Assembly (NCBI GenBank): GCA_902604035.1
Contig: CACKXG010000006.1
Location: forward strand, 1-38,179
Direction: 5' to 3'
Length of the DNA: 38,179 nucleotides
From: an uncultured Pelagibacteraceae bacterium
GTDB lineage: Bacteria > Pseudomonadota > Alphaproteobacteria > Pelagibacterales > Pelagibacteraceae
Each line of letters starts with the position of its first letter. Position 1 is the stretch's first letter. The position numbers were made by a program, and so were the translations under genes. Shown piece by piece: positions 1 through 7,669 of this stretch. Below the pieces are notes generated by a model. That model worked only from the letters and a program-made list of their open reading frames with translations. It was not told the DNA's origin and did no database searches.

Positions 1-171
1 TGTCCATTCTTTTAAAATTTTTACAATATCCTCTTTATTATCTTTGCAAATTTTTCTATCAACTAAATGATGTTTGGCTTCTTTAATTTTTTTAACCAAG
101 ATTGCACCCGATTTATCATTATCAAATGTTCTTGTATCTGTTACAGTTAATAAAGCTATATTTACATCCAT
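1..171 (-). CDS. moaB: MoaB-like molybdenum cofactor biosynthesis protein, C-terminus cut off
   Basis: The gene is cut by the left window edge; 57 N-terminal codons are visible from an ATG at 171. The translation begins MDVNIALLTVTDTRTFDND and continues through a GHH-like segment (AKHHLVDRKICKDN), which matches the start of the MoaB/MogA family (ILTVSNRR...DTSG...GHHVVDKAIVKEN in E. coli MoaB). The family binds molybdopterin and acts in the adenylylation branch of molybdenum cofactor synthesis. It is divergent from the permease gene, with only 9 bp between the two start codons. A perfect TATAAT lies on this strand at 184-189 inside the neighbour. MoaB versus MogA cannot be separated from the fragment; the family call is fairly safe. 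Confidence 0.82.
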   Translation of the reverse strand, partial: MDVNIALLTVTDTRTFDNDKSGAILVKKIKEAKHHLVDRKICKDNKEDIVKILKEWT

Positions 172-180
172 AATTTAAAA

Positions 181-927
181 ATGATTATATTATCAATTCT
201 TTTTTTTGTAACCGCTTTAATATACTCAAGCGTTGGATTTGGAGGTGGCTCAACATATCTTGCAATACTTTTAATTTGGGGTGTACCTTACACAATATTC
301 CCCGTTATAGCTCTTGTATGTAACATTATTGTTGTATCTGGTAATTCTATTAATTTCATAAGATCTAAAAACATAAATTTTAATTTACTTTTTCCTTATT
401 TAATTGGCTCTATTCCATTTGCATTTATTGGCGGATCAATAACAATTGAAAAAAGTTTATTTGAGATTTTATTATTTTGTGTTTTATTGGTTGCAGGCAT
501 TTTTTTATTAATTGAGAGTAAGTCTTTTAATAAAGAGAAAATTAAAATTAACCAAATACCAAGATTGATCTCAATTTCTATTGGATCGATAATTGGCTTT
601 ATGTCAGGATTAGTAGGGATTGGTGGAGGAATTTTTTTAAGCCCCCTTCTTTTTTTAATGAAAGCTGGATACCCTAGACATATCACAAGTAGTGCATCTT
701 TATTTATTTTAATCAATTCTATCTTTGGAATAGCCGGACAATTAACAAAAGATCAAGTTTTGGATCAGGTTATTAACTACTGGCCATTATTTTTAACGGT
801 GCTTATTGGAGGACAAATTGGTAGCTTATTAAACATTAAATTTTTATCGAACAAAATTTTAGCTCTACTAACTTCTTTTCTTGTAATTTTTGTCGCAATA
901 AGAATGGCAATTAAACTGATAACTTAA
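181..927 (+). CDS. TSUP (TauE/SafE) family membrane permease
   Basis: A 248-aa, very hydrophobic protein with about eight predicted membrane helices. Two glycine-rich motifs, GFGGGS near residue 20 and GIGGG near residue 146, sit at the start of each half, as is typical of the TauE/SafE (TSUP) family built from two repeated halves. Family members move sulfite, sulfoacetate, hypotaurine-linked sulfite or other small organic anions across the inner membrane; the substrate cannot be read from this sequence. The ATG lies 9 bp from the divergent moaB start and has no Shine-Dalgarno. A CATAAT at 169-174 would place transcription initiation almost on the start codon. It converges on the DMT exporter gene with a 21-bp gap. 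Confidence 0.88.
   Translation: MIILSILFFVTALIYSSVGFGGGSTYLAILLIWGVPYTIFPVIALVCNIIVVSGNSINFIRSKNINFNLLFPYLIGSIPFAFIGGSITIEKSLFEILLFCVLLVAGIFLLIESKSFNKEKIKINQIPRLISISIGSIIGFMSGLVGIGGGIFLSPLLFLMKAGYPRHITSSASLFILINSIFGIAGQLTKDQVLDQVINYWPLFLTVLIGGQIGSLLNIKFLSNKILALLTSFLVIFVAIRMAIKLIT
184..212 (-). promoter_or_regulatory. predicted moaB promoter inside the neighbouring coding region
   Basis: Read on the minus strand, GTTACA (207-212, four of six matches to the -35 consensus) is followed after 17 bp by a perfect TATAAT (184-189). The -10 ends 12 bp before the moaB start, giving a leader of about 5 nt. The whole element lies within the first codons of the permease gene. No transcription data support it; it is a motif match in AT-rich DNA. 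Confidence 0.4.
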
Positions 928-948
928 AATTGAAGCTCTTGAAAAAAA

Positions 949-1836
949 TTAAATAACCTGTTTGTTTCCGCCTTTTTTAACAAAGTAAATACCAATGCAA
1001 ACTGCAATTAAAGAAATTAAAACTTTTGTAGTAATTAATTCTTTTAAAAATATGTAACCTAAAATAGTTCCAAAAATTGGTATCAAATAAGAAACTTGAG
1101 ATTGAAAAATTAATCCATTTGTAGTCAAAATTCTAAAACGTAACAACCAAGCAATTCCTGTAGGAACAATTCCTAAATAAATAGCTGATATAAGAGAGTC
1201 TGTTCTTGGTATAGCTTGAAAGGGTTGTTCAATTAAAAATGTTAATGGTAACAAAATAATTATCGCCCAAATTAAAATAGATCCAGTTACATTTTCGTTT
1301 TTTTTCTTGCTTATTTTTAACGTTAGTACCCCACCTACAACATAACAAGTTGATCCAAGTAATATCAACAAAGCTGAAACAAAATTATTTTCATCTATTA
1401 AAAGATTGTCAGAAAATAAAAAAACTATTCCAGAAAATCCAATTAAAATCCCAATAGTTTTTACTAAATTGAATTTTTCGTTTTTTGTATAAAAATGAGC
1501 TAGCACTGTGGAGCTTAAAGGAGTAGTTGACATTAATATAGCTGCCAAATTACTTTGAACTGATTTAACTCCATAAGCAATTAAGAAAAATGGAGCTACC
1601 AAATTAATAAACCCTATCATTGCAAACCAATGCCAATCTTTAGAAAAAGCTTCAACTTTTATATTTTTAAAATAACACAATAGTAAAACTGGAATTGCTC
1701 CAAAAAATACCCTTAGGAAAGCAATTGTAACTGGGCCAAAAGAATAAGTTGCTATTTTTATATTAAAAAACGCAGAAGCCCATATAAGAGATAATATTGT
1801 CAATAAAAAGTAATCAATTAATTTTGGTTGTCTCAT
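949..1836 (-). CDS. DMT superfamily EamA-type transporter
   Basis: A 295-aa protein with ten predicted transmembrane helices arranged as two EamA repeats. The first repeat begins with the family-like WASAFFNIKIATYSFGP and the second ends with a FGTILGYIFLKELIT stretch (GE/KE-like motif ahead of the last helix). A short charged C-terminus (KKGGNKQ) follows. EamA proteins export amino acids, metabolites or nucleotide-related compounds through the inner membrane; the cargo is unknown here. Its ATG overlaps the TGA of the upstream tRNA deacylase gene by 4 bp (ATGA), so the two are very likely one transcript with translational coupling. Length is normal for the family. Confidence 0.9.
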   Translation of the reverse strand: MRQPKLIDYFLLTILSLIWASAFFNIKIATYSFGPVTIAFLRVFFGAIPVLLLCYFKNIKVEAFSKDWHWFAMIGFINLVAPFFLIAYGVKSVQSNLAAILMSTTPLSSTVLAHFYTKNEKFNLVKTIGILIGFSGIVFLFSDNLLIDENNFVSALLILLGSTCYVVGGVLTLKISKKKNENVTGSILIWAIIILLPLTFLIEQPFQAIPRTDSLISAIYLGIVPTGIAWLLRFRILTTNGLIFQSQVSYLIPIFGTILGYIFLKELITTKVLISLIAVCIGIYFVKKGGNKQVI

Positions 1837-2315
1837 TCAGTTATCTCTTTTATCTCACCAGAAGTTAATTTAATTAAATTTTCAAAATTTATTTCGAATA
1901 CTGCATTAGGATGACCTGCGGCTGCAAAAGTAGAGGAAAATCTATTTAAAGTTTCATCAATGAAAATTTTTATTTTTGTTAAATGTCCTGTTGGAGATAC
2001 TCCACCAATTGTATATCCAGTAATTTTTTTAACATCTTCTGGGTTCGCCATTGAAACATCTTTTTCATCTAAAATTTTTTTTAATTTATTTAATGAACAT
2101 CTCTTATCTCCAGAAACTAAACATAAAACAAAACTATCCCCCGCTTTAAAAAGTAAGCTTTTGACAATGGCTCCTACTTTGCAACCTAAAGCTGTAGCAG
2201 CATCGTTAGCTGTTCTGGCTGTTTGCTCTAAAACAATCACTTTGAGATCTGGGTTAAATTGTTTTAGAGATTTTTCTGCTCTTAAAACTGGCTCTTTATT
2301 TAATATTGAATTCAC
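1833..2315 (-). CDS. YbaK/EbsC-family aminoacyl-tRNA deacylase
   Basis: A 160-aa protein of the YbaK/ProX editing-domain superfamily. It contains GAIVKSLLF, holding the conserved lysine, and GYTIGGVSPTGH, holding the GG-SP loop near residues 101-112, plus AAAGHPNAVFE toward the C-terminus. Stand-alone members hydrolyse mischarged tRNAs such as Cys- or Ala-tRNAPro. The start is GTG at 2315; there is no ATG before residue 90, and no clear ribosome binding site precedes it. It is the first gene of a two-gene unit with the EamA transporter. Which tRNA it proofreads cannot be told. Confidence 0.87.
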   Translation of the reverse strand: MNSILNKEPVLRAEKSLKQFNPDLKVIVLEQTARTANDAATALGCKVGAIVKSLLFKAGDSFVLCLVSGDKRCSLNKLKKILDEKDVSMANPEDVKKITGYTIGGVSPTGHLTKIKIFIDETLNRFSSTFAAAGHPNAVFEINFENLIKLTSGEIKEITE

Positions 2316-2366
2316 AAGTTTAATTAATTTATTATTTTAGTGACTAATTACACTACTTATGTGAAA

Positions 2367-2398
2367 ATTGCATAGGTGTTATTTATTAAATAAGCAAT
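2367..2398. repeat. AT-rich inverted repeat upstream of glnA
   Basis: A 15-bp palindrome (TTATTTA, one base, TAAATAA) occupies 2379-2393. It is flanked by ATTGC at 2367-2371 and GCAAT at 2394-2398, which are complementary but placed asymmetrically. It is the only structured element in the 137-bp gap between the divergent deacylase gene and glnA. It could be an operator for a nitrogen regulator or simply AT-rich symmetry. I found no convincing -35/-10 pair, no sigma-54 GG-N10-GC element and no glutamine-riboswitch-like core. Confidence 0.35.
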
Positions 2399-2442
2399 AT
2401 TTTTAAGTATTTTTTTGCTAATTAGGCCAAACAAAATTACAT

Positions 2443-2448
2443 AGGAGA
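2443..2448 (+). promoter_or_regulatory. strong Shine-Dalgarno of glnA
   Basis: AGGAGA precedes the glnA ATG with a 4-nt spacer. It is one of the best ribosome binding sites in the window, where many genes have none, in keeping with high glutamine synthetase expression. Confidence 0.75.
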
Positions 2449-2452
2449 CAAA

Positions 2453-3859
2453 ATGAGTGCAGCAAACGTATTAAAATTTATCAAAGAAAAAGAAGCAGAA
2501 TTTGTGGATCTAAGATTCACTGATCCAAGAGGAAAACTTCAACACTTAACAATGGATGCTTCAATAGTTGATGAAGGTATGTTGAATGAAGGTGTTTTTT
2601 TTGACGGTTCGTCTATTGCTGGTTGGAAAGCAATTAATGAATCTGACATGATTTTAAAACCTGATACTGCAAGAATGTTCATGGATCCTTTTACGTCTCA
2701 TAATACTGTGGTTTTGTTTTGTGACATTCTAGATGCAATTAAAAAAGATCCTTATGAAAGAGATCCAAGAGGTGTTGCTAAAAAAGCTGAAGAATATTTA
2801 AAAGCTTCAGGTATAGGTGATAAAGCTTTTTTTGGACCTGAGCCAGAATTTTTTGTTTTTGACGATGTAAGAATCAAAAATGATATGAATGAGTGTGGAT
2901 TTAAATTAGATAGTAAAGAAGGTCCTTACAATTCAGGTAAAGAATATGAAAATGGAAACATGGGTCATAGACCTCAAATTAAGGGAGGATATTTCCCAGT
3001 GCCACCAGTTGATAGTGAACAAGACATGCGTGGTGAATATCTTAAAAATTTAAAAGAAGTTGGTATTAAAGTTGAAAAACATCACCATGAAGTTGCTCCT
3101 AGTCAGCACGAGCTTGGAATGTACTTTGGAACTTTAGTAAACCAAGCTGATAACGTGCAATTATATAAATATGTTGTTCAAATGGTGACACATTCATTTG
3201 GAAAAACTGCAACTTTTATGCCAAAGCCAGTTGCTGGTGACAATGGTTCAGGTATGCACATCCACCAATCTATTTGGAAAGGTGATACACCGGTATTTTC
3301 AGGTGATGCTTATTCAGGATTAAGTGAAACCGCTTTGCATTATATTGGCGGAATTTTAAAACATGCTAAAGCAATTAATGCTTTTGCTAACTCTACAACA
3401 AACAGTTACAAAAGATTAATTCCAGGTTTTGAAGCTCCAGTTCTTCTTGCATATTCAGCAAGAAATAGATCTGCTTCTTGTAGAATACCGATCACATTGA
3501 GCAAAAAAGGTGCAAGATGTGAGATTAGATTCCCAGATGCTGCAGGAAACCCGTATTTAACTTTCGCAGCTATGTTAATGGCTGGAATTGATGGAATTAA
3601 AAATAAAATTCACCCAGGTGAGTCTTTTGATAAAGATTTATATGAATTACCACCTGAAGAAGTTAAAGCTATTCCAACAGTTTGTGGTTCTTTAAGAGAA
3701 GCGATGGAAAGTTTAGATAAAGACAGAGAGTTTTTAACTCAAGGCGGTGTCTTTACTGATGATCAAATTGATGCTTACATTGCTCTTAAGTTTGAAGAAA
3801 TTCACAAATTTGAACATGCACCTCATCCTGTAGAGTTTGAGATGTATTACAGTAGCTAA
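2453..3859 (+). CDS. glnA: Glutamine synthetase, type I
   Basis: A 468-aa enzyme that condenses glutamate, ammonium and ATP to glutamine in the cytoplasm; the length is exactly that of GlnA (GSI). Visible signatures are [11 protein letters not shown] near residue 50, [10 protein letters not shown] near 127, the ATP-binding region [18 protein letters not shown] at 256-273, and [10 protein letters not shown] near 337. The regulatory tyrosine is retained at position 397 in DLYELPPEE, the site adenylylated by GlnE in enterobacteria. No glnB follows, unlike in many proteobacteria. The gene is monocistronic as seen: the next gene downstream is on the other strand, with its stop 9 bp away. Confidence 0.97.
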   Translation: MSAANVLKFIKEKEAEFVDLRFTDPRGKLQHLTMDASIVDEGMLNEGVFFDGSSIAGWKAINESDMILKPDTARMFMDPFTSHNTVVLFCDILDAIKKDPYERDPRGVAKKAEEYLKASGIGDKAFFGPEPEFFVFDDVRIKNDMNECGFKLDSKEGPYNSGKEYENGNMGHRPQIKGGYFPVPPVDSEQDMRGEYLKNLKEVGIKVEKHHHEVAPSQHELGMYFGTLVNQADNVQLYKYVVQMVTHSFGKTATFMPKPVAGDNGSGMHIHQSIWKGDTPVFSGDAYSGLSETALHYIGGILKHAKAINAFANSTTNSYKRLIPGFEAPVLLAYSARNRSASCRIPITLSKKGARCEIRFPDAAGNPYLTFAAMLMAGIDGIKNKIHPGESFDKDLYELPPEEVKAIPTVCGSLREAMESLDKDREFLTQGGVFTDDQIDAYIALKFEEIHKFEHAPHPVEFEMYYSS

Positions 3860-3868
3860 TAAATTTAA

Positions 3869-4039
3869 TTACTGTCTAGTTGTTGCAATTGTATCTTTGT
3901 TAACACCTTTCTTAACTACGTAATCTTGTGTGCCGTTCGCACCGGTTTCAACTTCTTTACGTAGTTCTTTAAAGAATGTTTTTTCCTTTAAAGAGTCTTT
4001 TAAGTTTTTAACAAGATTTTTAAACTCAAATTTGTTCAT
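3869..4039 (-). CDS. Small uncharacterised protein (56 aa)
   Basis: An open frame of 56 codons starts at ATG 4039 and ends TAA. The protein begins MNKFEFKNLVKNLKDSLKEK and ends VNKDTIATTRQ. It is rich in Lys and Glu in an amphipathic helix-like first half, has a GANGTQDYVV turn, and has no Cys or membrane segment. The frame fills the gap between glnA and sufA almost exactly, and the residue composition looks like a real protein rather than AT-noise. A longer plus-strand frame over the same DNA has an unnatural composition. It may be the last member of the suf transcript (66 bp below sufA) or have its own promoter at 4046-4074. I do not recognise a family and assign no function. Confidence 0.68.
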   Translation of the reverse strand: MNKFEFKNLVKNLKDSLKEKTFFKELRKEVETGANGTQDYVVKKGVNKDTIATTRQ

Positions 4040-4045
4040 AACGAA

Positions 4046-4074
4046 TCTATATACTAGATATGCATATAATGCAA
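4046..4074 (-). promoter_or_regulatory. possible promoter of the small protein gene
   Basis: On the minus strand TTGCAT (4069-4074), a 17-bp spacer and TATAGA (4046-4051) lie just ahead of the 56-aa gene. Only 6 nt separate the -10 from the ATG, so the transcript would be leaderless. Matches are three of six and four of six, which is modest. Confidence 0.3.
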
Positions 4075-4085
4075 TACAGATATGC
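4056..4085. repeat. direct repeat AGATATGC x2 and palindrome in the sufA/small-protein gap
   Basis: AGATATGC occurs at 4056-4063 and again at 4078-4085, 22 bp apart start to start, or about two helical turns. The first copy is part of the 10-bp palindrome ATATGCATAT at 4058-4067. The spacing and placement over a putative promoter would suit a dimeric regulator, but the element is short. Confidence 0.4.
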
Positions 4086-4105
4086 GTTAAATGGGATAAT
4101 ACAAC

Positions 4106-4441
4106 TTATGATATTTTGAAAGACTCTCCGCAGCCGCAACGCTCAGTTTCATTTGGATTATTGAAAACAAATGATGAGGACAATTCCTCCTTTTTATAAT
4201 CCATTTCAGTACCAAGAAGATACATAATAGCAGCTGAATCAACAAATACTTTCACACCCTTATCCTCAATAATTTCGTCATTAGGATTTAACTCTTTTGT
4301 GTACTCCATCACGTATGACATCCCTGCACAACCACCTGATTTAACTGACACCCTAACACCAATAGAATCTTTTTCAGCATTAGACATTATTTCTTTTATT
4401 CGTAATGCTGCGTTATCACTTAATTTAATTATTGGGTTCAT
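4106..4441 (-). CDS. sufA: A-type Fe-S carrier, SufA/IscA family
   Basis: A 111-aa HesB/IscA-type protein that carries or inserts Fe-S clusters. The three conserved cysteines are at 38 (SGGCAGMSY), 102 and 104 (RCGCGESF). I chose the ATG at 4441 (MNPIIKLSDNAALRI): the frame stays open for 21 more codons, but they lie inside sufT and do not resemble the family. With this start the ATG overlaps the sufT stop by one base (TAATG). It is the last recognised gene of the suf operon. SufA, IscA and ErpA are hard to tell apart; operon position favours SufA. Confidence 0.9.
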   Translation of the reverse strand: MNPIIKLSDNAALRIKEIMSNAEKDSIGVRVSVKSGGCAGMSYVMEYTKELNPNDEIIEDKGVKVFVDSAAIMYLLGTEMDYKKEELSSSFVFNNPNETERCGCGESFKIS

Positions 4442-4740
4442 TATAAATTCAATTCCAATTTTGCTGCTTCTGACATCATATCTTTGTTCCACGGTGGATC
4501 CCAAACTAACTCAAGATCAACATCCTCTATACCTTCAACTTGCATTGCACCATCTTTTACCTCTTTAGGTAAACTTTCAGCTACTGGGCAATTTGGTGTA
4601 GTCAAAGTCATTTTAATTTTAGCAAACTTATCGTTCTCAACCTTAATATCATAAATCAAACCCAATTCGTAAATATTTACAGGTAATTCAGGGTCATAAA
4701 TTTTTCTTATTTCTTCAATTATCTGTTCTTTTTTTGACAT
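4441..4740 (-). CDS. sufT: MIP18/DUF59 Fe-S assembly factor (SufT-type)
   Basis: A 99-aa single-domain protein of the MIP18 (DUF59) family. It shows the DPE motif at 16-18, an ELGLIYDI segment, and the conserved cysteine at 51 in LTTPNCPVAE, with a WDPPW motif near the end. Such proteins help mature Fe-S proteins, and stand-alone members in suf operons are called SufT. It lies between sufU (3-bp gap) and sufA (1-bp overlap), so it is certainly part of the operon. The exact role of SufT is still less clear than that of the other Suf proteins. Confidence 0.88.
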   Translation of the reverse strand: MSKKEQIIEEIRKIYDPELPVNIYELGLIYDIKVENDKFAKIKMTLTTPNCPVAESLPKEVKDGAMQVEGIEDVDLELVWDPPWNKDMMSEAAKLELNL

Positions 4741-4743
4741 AAT

Positions 4744-5208
4744 TTAATTTTCCGTTTTTACTTCCTCAGTTTTTTCATCAAAAGCAGAAACCATTGTATG
4801 CCAAGATAAAGTTGCACACTTAACTCTCATTGGATATTGCTTAACACCAGATAAACACATTAGTTTAGTTTTTTCATCTTCACTCAAATACTTAGATTTT
4901 AATTCAGGATTTTCCGTAATCATTCCTAAAAAATCCTCAACTATCTCTTTAGCCTCATGCTCATTTTTTCCTTTGATTAAATCTGTCATTATAGAAGCTG
5001 AAGCCATTGAAATCGCACAACCACTCCCTTCGAAGGATGCATCTTCTACAATTTTTTGTCCATTTAGTTTTAAATAAACATGAACATTATCACCACAAAG
5101 TGGATTATTACCTTTAGCGTCTTTATTAAAACCTTCTGTCTTTCTAAGATTTCTTGGATTCTTACCGTGTTCTAATATAATTTCTTGATAAAGTTCTTTT
5201 AAATTCAT
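4744..5208 (-). CDS. sufU: SufU, NifU-N-like Fe-S scaffold/sulfur acceptor
   Basis: A 154-aa protein of the IscU/SufU fold. Cysteines 38 (NNPLCGDN), 64 (GSGCAISMAS) and 131 (KCATLSW) and Asp40 form the usual metal site, and Cys118 is an extra cysteine. It has the roughly 20-residue insertion before the last ligand that distinguishes SufU from IscU. In characterised systems SufU is a zinc protein that accepts persulfide from SufS. No sufE is present in the operon, so SufU probably takes that role. Its ATG overlaps the sufS stop by one base. Confidence 0.92.
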   Translation of the reverse strand: MNLKELYQEIILEHGKNPRNLRKTEGFNKDAKGNNPLCGDNVHVYLKLNGQKIVEDASFEGSGCAISMASASIMTDLIKGKNEHEAKEIVEDFLGMITENPELKSKYLSEDEKTKLMCLSGVKQYPMRVKCATLSWHTMVSAFDEKTEEVKTEN

Positions 5209-6425
5209 TATAAATTAAATATTTTTTTACAGTTGTTAATTGACTCATTCAACTGATCTAAATCCTCTTTTGTATTATATATACCAACTGATGCTCTTGC
5301 ACTTGCTGGAATGTTTAATTTGTCATGTAGAATTTGACAGCAATGATGTCCTGCTCTTATTGCAACCCCATCCTCATCCAAGATAGTTGCTATATCATGA
5401 GGGTGAACTCCTTCTATAGTGAATGATAAAACCCCTCCTTTATTTTTTGGATTTCCGATAAGTTTAACTGAGTTATTTTTTTGTAATAGTTCTTGCCCAT
5501 ATTCAACTAAATCAGCTTCATATTTCATAACATTTTCGATGCCAATGCTTTCTAAAAATTTTATTGATTGGTCAAAAGCAATTACTTGTGCTGTAGCCAT
5601 CGTACCAGCCTCGTATTTATTAGGTAGTTCACCATAGGAAATCCTATCTTTTTTAACTTCATTTATCATTCCTCCACCACCTTGGTATGGAGGTAATTCT
5701 TCTAACCATTTTTTTTTGCCATATAGAACTCCCAAACCTGTAGGTCCATACATTTTGTGACATGAAATTGCATAGAAATCACAATCTAAATCTTGCATAT
5801 CTAGTTTTAAATGTGGTGCTCCCTGACATCCATCGACTACAACAATTATTCCCTTTGAATGTGCAAGCTGGGTAATTTCTTTTACGGGTAAAATTGCACC
5901 TGTTACATTCGACAGATGAGTAATAGAGATTAATTTTGTTTTTGGAGTTATTTTCTTTTCTATTTCTTCAAGTGTAATTTCACCTTCTTCATTTATTTCA
6001 GCAAAATTAATTTTTATATTTTTTGATTTTCTTAAGAAATGCCATGGCACATAATTTGAATGATGCTCAAGTTCCGTAATTAATACTTCATCACCCTCCT
6101 GTAGGTAACTTTGGCCTAATGTATTAGCAACTAAATTTAATGCTTCTGTAGCACCTTTTGTAAAAACAATTTCATTTTTATCTTTAGCGTTGATATATTT
6201 TTGAACTGATGATCTTGTATTTTCGTATAAATTTGTTGCTGCTACAGCAAGATAATGAACACTTCTTCCAACGTTAGAAAATTGTTTGGTATAAAATTCA
6301 TTAATTCTATCCACAACTATTTTTGGTTTTTGTGAAGAATTTGCACTATCTAAATAAACTAGATCATTATTTTGAATTTTTTCATCAAAAATTGGAAATT
6401 CTTTTTTTATTTGATCAATATTCAT
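5208..6425 (-). CDS. sufS: Cysteine desulfurase SufS
   Basis: A 405-aa PLP-dependent class V aminotransferase-fold enzyme that converts cysteine to alanine and an enzyme-bound persulfide. The Schiff-base lysine is Lys224 in SCHKMYGPTG, the PLP-binding aspartate lies in VVDGCQGAPH (about 198), and the catalytic cysteine is Cys362 in RAGHHCCQ, with a second Cys363 adjacent. RAGHHC is characteristic of group II desulfurases (SufS/CsdA) rather than IscS. Full length and collinear. It overlaps sufD by 4 bp (ATGA). Confidence 0.96.
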   Translation of the reverse strand: MNIDQIKKEFPIFDEKIQNNDLVYLDSANSSQKPKIVVDRINEFYTKQFSNVGRSVHYLAVAATNLYENTRSSVQKYINAKDKNEIVFTKGATEALNLVANTLGQSYLQEGDEVLITELEHHSNYVPWHFLRKSKNIKINFAEINEEGEITLEEIEKKITPKTKLISITHLSNVTGAILPVKEITQLAHSKGIIVVVDGCQGAPHLKLDMQDLDCDFYAISCHKMYGPTGLGVLYGKKKWLEELPPYQGGGGMINEVKKDRISYGELPNKYEAGTMATAQVIAFDQSIKFLESIGIENVMKYEADLVEYGQELLQKNNSVKLIGNPKNKGGVLSFTIEGVHPHDIATILDEDGVAIRAGHHCCQILHDKLNIPASARASVGIYNTKEDLDQLNESINNCKKIFNL

Positions 6426-7669
6426 TCTTTAATTCCAAGCATATTTTTTATTAAGTTTTTTATTTCTGAGTCAGTAATTTTTTCCACAACGTCAAGCAGA
6501 AAACCATTAATCAATAACTCCCTTGACTGCTGATAACTTAAACCTCTAGACATTAAATAAAATATAGAGTCTTCATTTAAACTGCCTGATGCTGAACCAT
6601 GCGAACACTTAACGTCATCAGCATAAATTTCTAGTTCTGGCTTGGCATTAAACTCCGATTCTTTATTTAACAATATTGCTTTACTCAATTGATATCCATC
6701 AGTTTTCTGAGCATCTGAATTTACAAATATTTTCCCTTGATACACTGCTTTAGAGCTTTGTTCTAAGACACTTTTAATTAATTGATAACTTTTTGTATTT
6801 TCAGTTAAGTGATTTATTATTGATCTAATTTCGTGATGTTTATCTTTATTCAATGAAAAAACACCATTAACAAAAGCTGATGCATAAACTCCGTTTAAAT
6901 TACAGTTTATCTCATTTTTAGAAAAATTTGATCCAGAAGATAAAATAAATGTTTCAGAAATACTGTTCTTGTCTTGATCAATATTATTAAAAGAATACTT
7001 AATATTTTTATTCTCAAATTTATCTACTTTATAGTTTTTTAAAACAGCATTTTCCTTTAATTCAAAGTTATAAAATATATTTAAAAAATTCTTTTCAGAT
7101 GTATCATTAAACAAATCAATTAATCTTAACGAGCTATCTTTATCTAGTTGAAAATTAAGTCGTAAATTAATGTTTTTAGACCAAATTTTTGAATTTGTTG
7201 TATGATAGATAATAAGAGGTTTTGCTAACTGATAACCTTTTTTTACTAATATTTTAAAACATTTATTAGTAAAGGCATTATTTAAGTCAGATAATGAATT
7301 ACTATTTTCAAATTCATTTATAGTTTCTGATTGATCAATTATTTCTATTTGATCTTTTTTTTCATATTCAAAATCAATTTTTTCAATTCTACCATTTATA
7401 AAAACTATTTTATTGTGCTCTAATCCATCTACAAATACAGAGGTATCAACTTTATTAGTAGAAGCTTGATCATTATAAAAACTAAGTTCTCCAATATTAT
7501 TTTTTATTATTTGATTAAGATCTGTAAATTTCCAATCTTCTTCTTTTTTATTTGGAAAACCTTTGTCTATAAAATTATCTAAACAAAATTTTTTTATCTC
7601 AATATCTTTTTGAGATAAACTTAAATTTTTTATACTATTATAAAAATCTTTTTGTAATTGTTCTTTCAT
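6422..7669 (-). CDS. sufD: SufD, Fe-S scaffold subunit
   Basis: A 415-aa SufB/SufD-family protein. The N-terminal part is poorly conserved (KKEEDWKFTDL near residue 40 is the recognisable family motif), and the C-terminal beta-helix core carries GYQLSKAILLN and AKPELEIYADDVKCSHGSASG near 330-360, the signature of the family. SufD pairs with SufB and SufC in the SufBC2D complex that builds clusters in the cytoplasm. Its stop and the sufC gene are adjacent. Short for some homologues but complete. Confidence 0.93.
   Translation of the reverse strand: MKEQLQKDFYNSIKNLSLSQKDIEIKKFCLDNFIDKGFPNKKEEDWKFTDLNQIIKNNIGELSFYNDQASTNKVDTSVFVDGLEHNKIVFINGRIEKIDFEYEKKDQIEIIDQSETINEFENSNSLSDLNNAFTNKCFKILVKKGYQLAKPLIIYHTTNSKIWSKNINLRLNFQLDKDSSLRLIDLFNDTSEKNFLNIFYNFELKENAVLKNYKVDKFENKNIKYSFNNIDQDKNSISETFILSSGSNFSKNEINCNLNGVYASAFVNGVFSLNKDKHHEIRSIINHLTENTKSYQLIKSVLEQSSKAVYQGKIFVNSDAQKTDGYQLSKAILLNKESEFNAKPELEIYADDVKCSHGSASGSLNEDSIFYLMSRGLSYQQSRELLINGFLLDVVEKITDSEIKNLIKNMLGIKE

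Noticed and set aside
396-716. 106-codon minus-strand frame inside the TSUP gene, and similar antisense frames elsewhere
   Set aside because: Antisense shadows of well-supported genes, with no recognisable motif or ribosome binding site.
2341-2452. Glutamine riboswitch or sigma-54 promoter before glnA
   Set aside because: No conserved glnA-RNA core and no GG-N10-GC element could be found by eye; SAR11 is also thought to lack sigma-54.
3930-4199. 89-codon plus-strand frame after glnA
   Set aside because: It overlaps both sufA and the better-looking 56-aa minus-strand gene, and its composition (Ser/Phe/Thr-rich, no family) is that of a shadow frame.
4442-4504. N-terminal extension of sufA
   Set aside because: The extra 21 codons lie within sufT and do not resemble the family; ATG 4441 makes a TAATG junction like others in the operon.
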